A stretch of 64,000 nt of DNA from Dermacentor variabilis (taxonomy: Eukaryota > Arthropoda > Arachnida > Ixodida > Ixodidae): contig NC_134572.1 in assembly GCF_050947875.1 (NCBI RefSeq), forward strand, positions 131,337,605 to 131,401,604, read 5' to 3'. This document shows positions 49,576 to 62,524 of this stretch, piece after piece. Below the pieces are notes generated by a model. The model was not told where the DNA came from. It ran no database searches and saw only the letters and a list, made by a program, of their open reading frames with translations. The stretch's first letter is position 1. Every line of letters begins with the position of its first letter. The position numbers were made by a program, and so were the translations under genes.

Positions 49576-49960
49576 ACAAAACAAACTCTCATGGTGTAAT
49601 ACAAAGCACGAACTAAGTTTTCCGGGCCCGGTATTCTCGGTAAACGAGGCACCTTCTTGATATTTGGTGAAAATGAGAGGCAGGTTTCGAGTGATAGGTA
49701 TACATATTGTCAATTCGGCTTCGATGAACTTCGGTTTCTCGGTGTTGTTCAGCAACAGGCAGCGATCTTCGTGGCACGGGCAGCCAGTTGGACCCGGCTC
49801 GCATGCGCCACGCGCACGAGGTGTCACGCGAGGAGAAGAGGAAGACGGTTCGAGCCCAGTTTGGGAACGCGACTGCCGCGGATTTCTGCACGACCGCAGT
49901 GACTTTTACTTGTGGGCGTTCGCCTTTAATAAATATCCTTGTTTTACTAACATCGTTACA

Positions 49961-49965
<5 letters not shown>

Positions 49966-50047
<82 letters not shown>
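49966..50047. repeat. (TA)n microsatellite
   Basis: 82 bp of TA repeat, third such tract in the window. Long Tyr/Ile open frames here are artefacts. Confidence 0.97.
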
Positions 50048-50049
<2 letters not shown>

Positions 50050-53000
50050 CCATCTTTCAAGTTGGTGGATTACTTACGACGTTTCCAGTAAATTAGGCAC
50101 ATCCTCGGGTAACTAAACGAGGCATCTTGTTTATATTTTGTTAAAGTAAGTGACTTGTTATGGGCGAAGTGTAAGCAAAGTTCAGAGTGTGTTGGTTGAC
50201 TATGGCCTTTGCAGTAAATTACTTATGCAGCCGCTGCAGAGCATTGTAAGCATTTTGCGAACGTCGCAGTATTTAGATCGCTATTTAGGGTAACATTGTC
50301 ATCGATTTGTATGCGAAGTTGAATGTGCGCAGAATCATCACGGCCTTTCCAAAAAATGTGTTTAATTTAGTGTTCCAAACCATTACACAGCCGTTCTCTG
50401 CGATGTTTCCTAACGTACACGTGGCACCGAGTTTACATTGAGTATGAATTGGAGGGCCTAGGCCGACAGGCATAAAGTTTCGCAAAAATCTTAGTCCAAC
50501 GTTTCTTGCAGAAATCTGCTCAGAAATAATTGCTGAATCCTTGTTCGGTCCCTATTTTCAGGCGTTATTCGAAACGCGCGCAGTTATTTCCCTCTGTCAT
50601 AAAAAAACAGTGGCACCGACTTATTCGGTGCAAATATGGGATCACGCTGTGTCTGTTGTCCATGCAACGTTTAGTGTGTTTATTGCGAAACAACGGTTAA
50701 TTACGGCGTTACACAAGCGTTACGTACATTCTTCCCCAGCTGTGATGGCAGAACAGCATGTGACATTCAGTTTTAATTTGCCCAGAATGGCATCCAAGTA
50801 AAAAATAATATGCAAGCAACATTTAAATTTATGTGGTTTATTTACACGCGATTGAAATTCTTAGCACAACTGCACGAAAGAAAGAGCTTCCCTGGTAGTT
50901 GAACTCTGAACAAATGTGCTGTTTACACACTTTTTTTTATTCGAAAGCAATTAAGAGCCTTCCTTCCATATATTGTTCGGCCATAGACGAATGTTCGAAA
51001 ATTCCCAACATCAAATTCTTGAATAGAGTAGACTATTTTCATTGAAAATTTGAATATTCTCACGCACTCAGGATAATTTGGTAGAACAGTTTCCGTGTGT
51101 ATTGCCTTTCTAATTGTCAAGTTTCTAAACTTTGATGTGGCGCGCCTCGTTCACCATAAGGTTTTTCTTTTTCCTTTACTTTGTTTACTTCAAGTGATGC
51201 CAGCTGCCGACAATTGTAAGCACTAATGGCAGGGCGCACAATGGGCTGGCAGGAAAAGAAAAAGCGAGAACAAGCCAACCAACAAACAAACAAACAGAAA
51301 AGGACACGTAGAATGGAATAACAAGCTTTCGTGAAAAATTTTATTCGCTATGTACAAAACTTCGCCACGACTGAGAGGGACGAGGTGCATATACATACAC
51401 ATCGAGCGTGGGTCATCAAAAAAGCATTTTTTTTTTTACTCCTTCCGAAGGCTTCACGGATGCGTTTTTACAAGGGTCCCGCCCCCGGGTCACCGGTATG
51501 ATGCACACGGCCCGTTTTAAAGCAATTTTGGCCCCATTATGCTTGCATCATTATTCCATTCCTTACGAACTTATGAAACCGTAACGGATACGTAACGGTG
51601 TACAGTCGGCGTCAAAGGTCTGTGGACCGTGGAACCCGAGAAAAGGTTGAATATTTTTCATTCAAGTTTCTAGCCTGCATTCCGGTCACACACTACTCGG
51701 AAAGTCAATGTTTTCTCAGATCCCGCGGTTTGTAAAATTTTGGCGGCGACCGTATGTTTAAGAGTAACGCAGCTTATCCTGACTGAGTCCCTATTGCCGC
51801 AGCTGCAGCTGAACAAAAAGTGACGAAAAAAAAACGAAATGAAAGAAAGGGTCATCCATATCCTCCAGAGTTTCTTACAAAAATCGGTAGAGCGAAATCT
51901 GGCGCTGCAGCCCGTCCAACCCAGTGATTAACAACCGTGAGAAAGGAGCACGGCTCACGGATTTGTCTATGATTTGGCATGGCCTCGTTGAAGTGAACAT
52001 CCATTGTTTTTTTTTTTCCTTGCGCTATGTTGTGTGCCAGTCGTACAACATTTCTTTAGAGCAATGTTGTTTTTCACGTTGATAAATACTTTGTTCTGTT
52101 TTATTTTTTTAGTAGGGAACAGAATAGTACAGAATACTTTATGTACTATTTCAACCGCAAAGGTCAGTTTCAGCATTTTCGTGTATGTGTACCGCCAGAT
52201 ATGGATGTCCTTTGAGCAGCGACAGTCACCATGGTCGAGTCGATTGTTTTAAATTTTTTACATGGTTAGGTTTTTAGTCGTAATGATCAGAAAACAATAC
52301 GGTGATGGAATCTAGAATGTACATGAGGTCAATCAGTATCACACAGCAGATGTGAGAGGACAATACTAGCTTAAGAAAACAAAGTAGGAGAGCAGGGAAT
52401 CGCGCTAGTTGGTTAACATTCAAGGTTCGAGGCAACAAAAGAGACGAATACGAAGACAAGGAGACACGTTCAGGGCCGTGTTTGACTTGGTTGGTCTTTA
52501 TGTATGGCTCCTGCCCACTACGGTGACTTGGCCAAGAATCAGATGCATTAGAAGGATAATCAGTAAGAAATAAATCTTTAAAGAAACACTAAAGCGAACT
52601 TTTGATAAAATCTCAAGAAATTTAAGACAACATATGGTTTTAAGAATTCAACATGGAAGTCGTCCTAATTCAGACACAAGCTTCTCAACTGTTACGCCGA
52701 CGTCCCTATGACAATGTCCTGGAGAGGAGGCTCCAATATCATGAGTGGCAAGGTTCAAATCAATATTTTAAAACCGGTTCTATTTTTTTTTTTACCGCAA
52801 GCAACGAGAAACGACGAAATATAAAAAAAGTTATCTATCGCTGTGTTGGTCGTTTAGCTTTCTTGGCCTTGCGCTGCCCCCAACCATGAAGAAAGCAGAA
52901 GGATGTCCGAAGCCAGAAGTACTAAGCTTAAACAAATCCGAGTGCCATCCATCATGCGGCGTACTGAGCGCTGTACCGGCAGTGTGTGCAGAGAATGTAG

Positions 53001-55039
53001 CGCCAGGTTTCCCTCTAGTAATTTTTGCATGAAACTCTATAGGGGGATAAACCATAGCAAGGATCAGCTTCGGGAGACCCTGCGATTTGCCGCATTCCCC
53101 TTATGAAACGACCATGAGTAGTGCGACTCGGGCTGCAGTCCCTCAAATAAAGCTTTCTCTCTTTTCGCACAGCCGTCATTTTGGATTTTGAAACCAACCA
53201 CGCTGGCACATTTAGCCTATATCTCAACGTAGGGCGAATACGCCAGCGTGGCAAATATTCTGGGCTTCTGTCAATAATGCCACTCCCGCTCTCCCTTATT
53301 TTGCTCGATTATACCGATCAATTGTCGCTGGTCCACGGTAGTGCAGCCACTGAGAAACGTGCTGTTGTCCAGGTGCTCGTATGATATGGGACATGATTCG
53401 CGTTATACGGCGTCGGGGTCGCATTTGTTGAATGAGTTCTGATGACGCAAAAGGTTGCTCTTTGCTTGTAGCACCTTACTTTCCCGTTCGATGGCTGCAG
53501 CCGGACCGCAAACTGAAGTCATATTCTGAAAAGTCTTCGTTATTGCCGCTTGCACACCAACTCAAAATAGAGGACTTTGCGCGTTCCGAGCAATACTCAC
53601 GGCCACGAAAAACACCGCAGCGCAAACCGCCGGCTCAAAAACGCAAACGCCACAAACGTCGCCTTCGGCACCAATGCGGCAAGCACAGGTAATCTGCCAG
53701 CAAATTGCCTGCGCGTTGACCGCATGCACTGGCGTGAGGCGAACGTTCAGACTTATTGGAATGATGCTTCTAAGACCTCAGCGGAACTCGATGTTCTAAG
53801 CTTAAACAAGGTAAACGGATCAATAGACAGTCCTAACCTGTCCGTATAGTAAACACATCGCGGTTTACGGAGTACCACTCGCTTGAAAGGCTGTAAAAGC
53901 GTTTATAACAACGCTTTGTATTTTTCTTGAATAACAAAGCTTAAGAGACGTTCTTTTTTTTTACATTAGCCTCGTCGAAATAAGAGCCACTTTACATTAG
54001 TGGATATTCATGGCATAAAGTAAAGTTGCATGGCATGACCGTTTCATGGATAGGCCGATGCGTTTTTTTTTTCTTTTTTTGCCAGCAGCTAATGAGCACA
54101 GAGCCCGTCATTGTAATAACAGCTACATGTCTGTGCCCTCTGCTTGAATTGAACGTCACAAGATGGTATGACCAGTGCATGTTGTCACGTCCACGTCTCC
54201 GATATCCCGTAAAGAATATTACGTCATACGGACAGGCTGAAACTCTCTAATACCGGAGTAGAAGCGCGCCCGACGAAGCTTCAAAGCGGGACTAGAATGC
54301 ACATACCTATAATGCGGTATAAAGCGTACCGATGACGAAATACTATCGCTCTTTCCCTCGTGGTTAGCGCCCTGCAAGGGTATTGTGTACAAAAATAAAA
54401 AAACTACTAACAATGAGCATGCGAGCGTGCTGCAATTAACGTATAACTGCTCTAACATTTGAGTTCGATGGCATGCTGTACCGTTGAATCGACACTCTTG
54501 TTTTCGTAGAACTAACAATGGCAGGTGGCACTCAGTATAGTAATGATTAAAGAATAAAGCGTTTTTAAGAAAGCAGCTTCTGTGCATCTTGAGGTCCAAT
54601 GCTTGTTCACCCTTACACCAGAGACCAATGTTCTTCATTCCGAAATGTAATTATCTACTGCCCCATGGAGCCTTATGGTGGAACAAATGAAGTAAATGAA
54701 GCTCTGATAGTGTGAACATTTGCTCCAATTTTTTAAAGTAGTTTCTTTAGAATACTTGCAGTCTTCCACAACCTCTTTTAGATATTTACGTGCCCCTATG
54801 GGGTGACAGGGACGCTCCGGAGGATGGCAGACCTTCCATCCCAGAACTTCCCGCGAATTGTAGCTGGCCCTTTCCTGTGGTTTCATTTGGAACCACTCAA
54901 GCTGTTGAAAGACCTTTGCCACCGATCCTATCCAGAGGTGCAAGCAACGGGGCAGCATGTCATACCTTCTTTCAATGCGCGCGACGCAAAACGTAAAAAA
55001 AATAAGAACAAAGCACTCGGCTCGACAAGGCACACGCCG
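50048..55039. other. Unassigned DNA 3' of the LDAH-like gene
   Basis: No gene recognised. Small items: (AAAC)n near 51278-51298; poly-T near 51429-51438 and 52004-52018; a repeat-like stretch near 52390-52480 (CGCGCTAGTTGGTTAACATTC); a TTAAAGAAACACTAAAGCG at 52578 that recalls a T2-type end, with no partner found. A 139-codon minus frame at 54219-54638 has a hydrophobic segment (LACSLLVVFLFLY) but no family. No clear AATAAA for the LDAH-like gene was found close to 55039. Confidence 0.4.
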
Positions 55040-55561
55040 CTAGCTCAGCAGCAGCGGCTCGATCCAGCCGCGCACCATGCTGCCGACGTCGACGCTGCGA
55101 TCGAGCACGAAGGCGTGCCGGAAGCCCCGGTCGCAGAGGCGCACGTCCGCCTCGGGAAACGTCCTGCGCAGGTCGTCGTAGTACTCCACGGGGCTCCAGT
55201 GGTCGTTCTGGCCGTAGTACACGACCAGCTTGTCCGCGTGCCGCCCGATGGTGGCGTCGTCTCGCTCGCGCACGTTCTGTATGATGTCGCGCGTGAACAC
55301 GAAGCAGGCCATGAGGCACTCGGGCCGGAAGTAGTTCTGCGCGCCGTTCAGCGACGTGCGGTGCGGCGTGGTGCACGCGGTGGCGATGTAGATGTAGAAG
55401 CGGATGAGCAAGTTCTGCACGGAGCGCGGCAGCAGCCGCAGAGTGGAGAGCGCGGCCACGGTCAGCGGCCGCAGGTAGGTGATCAGGGGGTTGATGAGGC
55501 CCACGCGCGGGCACGCGTCCAGGCTCTCGATGGCGGGAAACAGCAGGAACGCCTTGCGCAC
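55040..55561 (-). CDS. LDAH: Lipid droplet-associated hydrolase-like protein, last exon
   Basis: Minus strand, 173 codons plus TAG at 55040-55042. The acceptor is TCGCGTTCGCAG just before the GTG at 55561; the exon opens in phase 0, as does the end of the preceding exon. The product reads VRKAFLLFPAIESLD, then two hydrophobic stretches, and ends with YYGQNDHWSPVEYYDDL, FPEADVRLC and RHAFV. In the family these hold the Asp (in YG..D.W.P) and His (in HAF) of the alpha/beta-hydrolase triad. LDAH sits on lipid droplets in animals and affects sterol ester and triglyceride turnover; its enzymatic activity is debated. The exon is more GC-rich than its surroundings. An antisense 266-codon frame overlaps it and is a shadow. 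Confidence 0.93.
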   Translation of the reverse strand: MRKAFLLFPAIESLDACPRVGLINPLITYLRPLTVAALSTLRLLPRSVQNLLIRFYIYIATACTTPHRTSLNGAQNYFRPECLMACFVFTRDIIQNVRERDDATIGRHADKLVVYYGQNDHWSPVEYYDDLRRTFPEADVRLCDRGFRHAFVLDRSVDVGSMVRGWIEPLLLS

Positions 55562-56619
55562 CTGCGAACGCGACAGTCGGGGCCACTGAACCACGTGCGG
55601 TAAATGGCTCGTTGGTGGACACGTTACTTTGGGGGAATTAGAACGCACACGTCTTACAAGGCGAATCGAACAAGCAGTAGGAAACCTTCGGTTTTACTAA
55701 AGGCCGGGCACTCCTAAGTTCGACTAAGTGAGGGAAACATTCTTGGGGAAAGAAAACAAATATCCCATTCACTAAGTGGAACCAACGTGAAACGATATTG
55801 AGAGTGTAATTGCTGCAATAATGACGGAACAGAGTAAAGAACAAAAAGGACCGTGTCGCCCGTGCCGTAGTTCTTGCTCTTAACTGTGCATTTACTAGCG
55901 ACATTTATATCATTCGGTTAACGCCGGCTGGACGAAGAACACGTTCTGCAAAAGCACGCTTCGTTTAGCCACACACGAGGGGACTAATGTAGGCCAGTTA
56001 TCAGAAACTTAATTCTAGCGTAGCTTGAATGTATTTCTTGCTCACGAGATGAGATAGCATATTCGCAATGTACGGGCGCAGAATGTTGTACACACGCTCC
56101 CTACTTTCACAACGGTCATTACCTGTAAGAATAGAGAACGCACGATAATAGACAGAAGGCCGCCGTACTGTTTACTTCCGCCGAAAACCTTTGCTTGCAC
56201 AATTGCCCCGCTGAGCCATATGGTGTCTTTCCAGTGAACTATATCGTTATATGGTTCGTCCGTTCGCGCGACGTCTGAATATATTCGCCTCACTAGTGAA
56301 AACATGCGTTCTTCTCAAGAGGCCACACCATACACGGACGCACGCATTATACCGGTGAATATATGTACGCCTGCACGACTACGGTTATGTTCATGGTAGT
56401 TATGACCGGCAGTGTCTGGACTCGAATCTTGGTTGGTTGGGGCCGACGCAAACGCACATCTCATTAGCCAATTTGTGTATACATTAGGCGGCCCCAGATC
56501 ACGAAAATTGTGTTCAGGGTCAACTACTACTCAACCAGGATTCTGGCGATGGCCAACAGAAAACAGATCAAGCTTGATCATGTATTAGCACAAGCTCTTG
56601 GGTCAGTTGGTGCATGATG
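55562..56619 (-). other. Intron of the LDAH-like gene, unassigned part
   Basis: Start of the 4,586-bp intron 55562-60147 (3' end on the coding strand). No element recognised here; the 87-codon minus frame at 56042-56305 has no known domain. Confidence 0.6.
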
Positions 56620-56817
56620 AACTTGAAAAATGGGGTACCAGCGACACGCTAAGGACGCGCACACAAGGGAAAGGCGTTAGACACGGGCGACGGACGTTGG
56701 ACTTCAAGCTGTCTGGACTTTCAACTGTCACTTGAAAGTCCAGCGCCCGTCCGAGCATAACACATTTTCCTTGTGTGCGCATCCTTTGTGTTTCGCTGGT
56801 ACCCCATTTTTCAAGTT
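56620..56817. mobile_element. Foldback (long inverted repeat) element
   Basis: Arms of about 86-92 bp: 56620-56711 and 56732-56817. Outer parts are nearly exact (AACTTGAAAAATGGGGTACC against its inverse; GCGCACACAAGG against CCTTGTGTGCGC), inner parts are diverged, and the arms end in the pair TGGACTTTCAA/TTGAAAGTCCA. No coding capacity. It looks like a small MITE or foldback transposon within the intron. Confidence 0.8.
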
Positions 56818-57598
56818 GAGCAGGTACTTATGAGGTATGACACATACCCCCTGTTAAGGGGCCGGCCTCGCGGCACGGAGGTTGTAGGCGCGCTAACGGG
56901 GGAGCACCTCGAGCGGTGCTTCGTCTTCTCTGTCGTCTCTGAAAGACAACGGTGCAGGTGAAAAAAGAAAGTATGTGCATAAAACAAATAAATAGGGCCT
57001 GTGGCACTTCTAGTACCGCGTTATATATAGGACTGGCAGAGGGCTTTCGTATACGAGTGGGCTGGAAAGCTCAGAGAGGGGAATGTCGAGTTGGAGAAAT
57101 AGCTCCGACATCAACGCAAAGGCAAGAGCATAGAGTTCAGCTTATAGAAAGCGCGTTCGGCGACGCCCTTTAATTTCTATAGAAAACAAATAGCCATACT
57201 ACTGCTCCTTCGCTTTGAGATAAAACTCGATATTACCTTTTTTTTTTTTTTGCACCCCGAACACAATTCAAGAAAATCGGATAAAACCACATTACTCTCC
57301 GAAATTTGCCATTTCATATATGATAATAATAAATGCAGGTGTTACAAAACCAATTGCCATTGCCAACCTTTTGTGAGCTAGTAGTCAAGATACATTATAT
57401 TGTTATTAATATTAACATACTGAATATGGTATATGCCTTGATTCCTCTGAACACTCGAGCGAAAACAGGCCTTATGAAAATATAATATATTCAGCACCTA
57501 CCGGCATTGAGTAAGCGATCACTTTTTCACTTTCTTTAGTAGCCGAGTTTATATGAACATAATGGCGCATTACATGCCACTTCCCGCTCATCGCATAT

Positions 57599-57910
57599 AG
57601 AGGGTGCCCCACGTAACTTTAGCGAAACTTTAAAAAATATGCAAATGACATGCAGCTCGACAGAATCAAGGTAAAGTTGTTTGCCGTCGCTTGGTTTAAT
57701 TCCATAATTAGTCTTAGTTAATTAATCAACTTCTCAAATGTTATAAGCAGAAGAAAAGTGTAAATGAGAAAAGTGTAGCGCAACATGAAAAACTCTCGAC
57801 ACAGCTATCTGTTGATCAATACGTGCTACATAAATGTTTTTAAGCATGAAAGAAGCCCGCGAATACACGAAAAGCTGCCGCACGACTGGCCGCTCGAGAC
57901 TACCCTCCTC
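57599..57910. repeat. Repeat-like segment abutting the RTE-like LINE
   Basis: Begins GGGTGCCCCACGTAAC and ends near GACTGGCCGCTCGAGAC. I think I have seen similar dispersed sequences in tick DNA, but only one copy is in this window, so the call rests on memory. It directly borders the broken 3' edge of the LINE at 57930. Confidence 0.35.
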
Positions 57911-57929
57911 CTCCTTCCCCTCCCCCCAG

Positions 57930-58900
57930 GATGGGCACAGAAATACTGAAAGCAAGCTAATGGGCCTATAATTCTTGAGATCTTGAACACCTCCCTTCTT
58001 ATGGATTAGCATAATGTTGGCATTCTTCGAGCTCTCTGGTACACTTCAAGTCGCGAGGAATCGCGTATGAAGGGCCACAAGCTTTTCAAGCTTGATATCC
58101 CCTCCATCTCTGATTAAATCGACTGTTATTCCGTTTTTCTCCTGTCGCTATTACCCGGATCATGTCTGACAAGGCCCTTCTAACTTCATCGCTAGTTATA
58201 GAAGGAGCCTCTGTACCCTGTTCGTCATTACTTCGAATGAAGGTAGCGTGGCTGCTCCGAGTACTGTACAGGTCAGTAAAAAAATTATTCTGCTGATTTG
58301 ACTATGTCATCGAAATTACTGATGACGTTACCCTGCTTATCTTTCACTACATACATCTTGTCTTGTCCTATGCGAAGTTTTGTTCTCACTGATTTCATGT
58401 AGCGGCCATTCCTTACCACTTCCTAAATCTTTCCCACGTTAAAATTTAATATATCCCTTACATTATTGTTGCTGATGATGCAGTTTAACATTTCAGCGAA
58501 TTCTATCTGATCTCTTGAGTTAGACTCTTTCATGCCTTGTCGTTTCTTTATTACGTCCTTTGCTACTTGGGAATAGCTACTGCAGGGTTGCACTGGTGCC
58601 TTACCTCCCACTTCGATTGCTGCTTCTGAAATAAGCCTAGTTACAGTTTTATTCATTACCTCGATGTTATCTTCATCTTCCTGTTCTAAAGCTGCATATT
58701 TGTTTGCGAGAACCAGCCTGAATTCGCCTGATTTTACCCTTCTGCGTCTATATTGGCCCGATTTTTCTTGACTAGTTTTACTATTTTTCTTTTGACCTTG
58801 AGAGAAATGCTAGACTTCACTAACCTGTGGTCCCTGCACTCTACCCTACCTAACACTTATACTTACAGCACTACGCTGAAATCGGCAGAGGGTGTGAAAT
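57930..58900 (-). pseudogene. RTE-like LINE fragment (endonuclease end to RT start)
   Basis: Minus strand, several frames. Endonuclease end near 58790-58860 (ECRDHRLVKSSISLKVKR), linker with MNKTVTRLISEAAIEVGGK and KKRQGMKESNSRDQIEFAE (58490-58656), then RT start with IMLIHKKGGVQDLKNYRPISLL near 57960-58015. The KKGG..DLKNYRPISLL form is typical of RTE/BovB-type elements. It stops abruptly at about 57940, before the catalytic motifs. It lies in the LDAH-like intron in the same orientation as the gene. Confidence 0.8.
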
Positions 58901-60147
58901 CTATTTCATTTCTTGCTTCTCCATTAGGGCTTAACCCGCAAAAGCCGGTTTTTGTCGTGATCTCCCACAAACTTCCGTTGTACGGATGCAAGGGAACTTA
59001 TGGCATCACAAGACATAGTGGGCACGTGTCTGGCCTACGCCTGCCCGCATCATTCCGAACGGGTAGCCGTTTTAACCTGTTTGCTCCCTTCAAGGGAACT
59101 GTATGCTGTTGTGGACTTTCGCTACACTTTATCTCACCATTTTGGCAGAAAATATAAATATTGGTCGCTATCTCTGTAGTTTCCCTCAGAACAGTTGTCC
59201 ACATTCTACGGTCAGCTATGGTCTATCCAATGACCACAAACTGAGAGCTCGCGATGTCACTGCAACGGAACGGTGGCGTTACCTGTCATCACTGCAGCAA
59301 AACACGCCGCATGTTGTCGGATGGTCCCACCGTTCCATTCCAAAGAAATCGGCTCCTTTTGAGCCTTGTCGACAAGAAATTACGATTGCCTTGTATTGGC
59401 GTTGCTTCGGACAGCATTCCCTCGCACGCGCATCGACGCTCGACGCGTCAAATCTGTGACTCCGTTCACACATAGTACGCGCGTTAGCTTCACATGACTA
59501 AACTTCACCTTGTGTTTCACTGACGCGTGTGACAACCCTGCACACATCTCTCAAGAGCAATGGCAAAGAATTCAACGGAGCTGGCAGCTTCTGCGGTAAT
59601 ACACCCTGGTTCAGGGATGAAATAGTCCGTTCTTCCTTTTTCGTTCAAGTGCGAGCATCGCTCTCCTAGTTTACTCTATGTGAGATATTCGCTTTTTGAC
59701 CATGTGTAAAGCATCCATAACTTTTGTTGCCGTATTCATGGCGTAATGGCAATAATTGTGCCCATCGCTATAGGTACACGTGCACCTTCAGTAGCTCTTC
59801 CTCGGCCAAATATTTAAAAGTGCATAATCTGACGCATCGCGCCTTCCTAGCGTTCTGAGGCGCGTAGCACTGCGAATGTCGCAAATGGGCCTTTGTTTTA
59901 GTGTTCGACGCAACAACTGCAGCCTGAGGCTCATCCAAGTTCCAGGCAGTCTTCTCCATGCTGTTTGTGCGTCGAAGAGACAGAGCGCTGTGAGTTTACT
60001 TCCTTTCTGTCCTTTGTCTATCTGTCGCGCTGAATTTTATAATTAGGAGACCGCCTGCAACTTCGATGGTCCTAGTGCCACCGTCACTAAGCAAAATATG
60101 CTGCGCGTACGTATATCCTAGCAGTCGGCAATTGTTAAGCAACTCAC
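58901..60147 (-). other. Intron of the LDAH-like gene, unassigned part
   Basis: No gene recognised. The 134-codon plus frame ending at 59157 starts within the LINE antisense. The intron ends on the coding-strand 5' side with the donor GTGAGT at 60147-60142. Confidence 0.5.
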
Positions 60148-60302
60148 GTTGAGGTCCGGGGCCCTCTTGAGTATCTCGAGGACCATGTGGCACCCGATGG
60201 AGTGTCCAACCAGGATGAGCGGCGTCCCGCTGGGAATGTACTGCTTGATGAAGGCCATCTTGTGGCCGATCTGGCCGTCGCACGAGTACAGAGTCGGATG
60301 AT
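60148..60302 (-). CDS. LDAH: LDAH-like protein, internal exon with nucleophile elbow
   Basis: 155-nt exon, minus strand. The acceptor is GTGCCTGCAG (60303 side); the first codon is split (one base in the previous exon); it ends after an Asn codon with AAC-GTGAGT, a strong donor. It encodes HPTLYSCDGQIGHKMAF, then LILVGHSIGCHMVLEILKR. GHSIG is the nucleophile elbow; its Ser is the catalytic Ser of the family, and DGQI.HK.AF is the stretch that precedes it in LDAH proteins. Phase fits the exon at 55561. Earlier exons (start Met, oxyanion region) must lie beyond 60302, and none was found up to 64000, so they are probably outside the window. Confidence 0.93.
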
Positions 60303-61429
60303 CTGCAGGCACAACAGCATATGTTTCCGATCAATCGACTTATATTTTCACCGTCAGGCTTGCAAGACAGTCGTGTCTCGCGAAAGAAGGACCGTGCCAT
60401 CACAGTGTTATCTATGTGGACATTTGCAAGTGTGGTGAATTGTTGAAATGTGAGCGTGCAGTAAGCTTTTCTTCACCAGATTTCGTCAGCATACGTAAAG
60501 AAAGCCACCATCTAAGGGGTGAAAGACTTGCAACATTCACTCTTGATTTCACGAGTGTTTTAAGAAAATCATAACACAGGCACAAATGCTGGTACTCTTC
60601 TTTCGCGATAATTTCTTCTTTCGCGATTTCTTCTTCTTCTTTCGAGTTAATCGCAATATGGTCAACATTAGAACTTCGTAAAATACGGAAGCGCACCGAG
60701 CAAACACGCAATTACTTTCGGTCAAAATAAATTTGGAATTTCCGAGCAAACAAATCTATAGCTATATTATACGTTTCCGACAGCGTACAATTAATGCGTT
60801 GAATTGAAACAACATGCCTTATAAAAATGTCGATGGCTTTTTGCGAGCTCCAAGGTGTAAATCAGATAAACTTTCCTGGAATTTGTATTATGTGCCACTG
60901 GCCTTACATTTACTTACATGAACGGCTAGCAAACCGGCGAAACCGTCAAATCACAGTGAAAACTGCTGAGTCCTCACTGTCATTCGGGGATCACGGAAAA
61001 CAGCGTGACACTAAAACACTTAAACGCTCTCTGAAATTAATTATTACATCATCAGTGCATGAGCGCAATCCAGCAAACGTCGATTTCAGTCATCGTGTGC
61101 CACCGAAACTTCTCGAATTGCCAACCTTAGCTAACGCTAAACCACACGGTGCATTCTGCACGCGAATGGCGTGCGTCGGCATCAGCCGGGTGCAAGTATA
61201 TGTGGCACTAGCTGTACGGCTTCTATGCAGTGGAGTAAGGAAACGTAGTCGTACGCGCGCGCACTCTTTCAAACTTATCAGCCAATCAGATTCCTGCACG
61301 GCGCATGTGGATCACTTGAATGTTTGAATCCTACGCAAGATACGCCACGGCCTGGCTCCCCGGTTTTAAGGTTAACATGGTGGCAAATTAATCGATCAGC
61401 GATTTCATCCACGGCTTGCCCAATTTCAT
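60303..61429. other. Intron of the LDAH-like gene, unassigned part
   Basis: No exon or repeat recognised. Contains an imperfect TTTCGCGAT(AA)TTTCTTC repeat near 60600-60640. Confidence 0.45.
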
Positions 61430-62524
61430 TTAATTTATTTCATTTCATTTTGTTAAAGACCCCGTAGTAGGGCTATTACATAAGGAATGGGGATACAACA
61501 TATACAAACAAGCGTTGTAATGCATTCAATTCTGCAAATAAAAAGTTGTTACATCTTCGACAAATTGTGAAGAGCAGGTGACGGCAGCGACTTGATGAGG
61601 AAGGGCATTCCATTATTTAGGTGCTCAGTAGAAAAACGAGGTTGAAAATGTATTTGTGCGTGAATGTAGTTGTGCTACCTGCTGGGGATGGCCAACGCCT
61701 CGTGACCGGCGCGTTGGGGGAACAATGTAGTGTGGCTGATGAAGCGCCGAATAGTAGCACCTATGGACGAGGGAGAGAGAGGCAAGGCTGCGATGAAAGG
61801 ATAGAAGCGATCAGGAAGAATCTTTTCTTCAAGTATGATAAGCTGACGTAGTAATCGTATGTGGAATGAATATACCTGGAGGTGCGATTTCGAACTGCCT
61901 AAAGGGCATTGGCGAGATATGCTTGATGCGGATCCCAGACGGCAGATGCGTATTCAAGTTTCGTTCTTACCGATGATCTATATAGGCTAACAATGTTACA
62001 TGCAATGGGGAAAAGCGAAGGTGACGTCTTAGAAATCCTAATGTTTTGTTAGCCGACGAACATTAGTTATAATGGGCGTTCCAGGTTAGGTCACTATCCA
62101 AGATCTCACCTAAGTATTTGCAGAATTCTACTAATTCCACGGTGACGTTACCAATCAGATAAGAAAAGCGAAGTGGGCGATGACGACGGGTAAATGAGAC
62201 AAGTTTGCATTAATTAGAGCTGAGTGTCATGCGCTAAAGATCACACCATTCTTGTACCAGGTTAAGGTCAAATTGAAGAGCTGTTTGGTCAGTGATGGTA
62301 TTGACTGCGCGATAAATACCGCAGTCATCGGCAAACATACGGATATGGCCGGACACATGCAAGGGTAAGTCGTTAATGTAAATTAAGAAAATAAGCGGGC
62401 CAAGGACGAACCCCTGTGGTACGCCTGATATGCCTGGTGCAACGCTAGAAGCGTGGTTATTATATGACACATACTGTGAGCGGTTAGATAAAAAATGCTC
62501 AAGAGACAGAACAACTGACAAATG
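61430..62524 (-). pseudogene. LINE RT C-terminal part and 3' end
   Basis: Minus strand. RT motif B/C region at 62234-62521: PGISGVPQGFVLGPLIFLIYINDL, then RMFADDCGIY with both catalytic Asp kept. Then FCKYLGEILDSDLTW near 62060-62110, the usual thumb region. The 3' UTR reads GTAATAGCCCTACTACGGGG near 61465 and ends in an (AAATGAAAT)-type tail at 61430. 5' truncated exactly where the next LINE ends. Jockey/CR1-like. Confidence 0.8.
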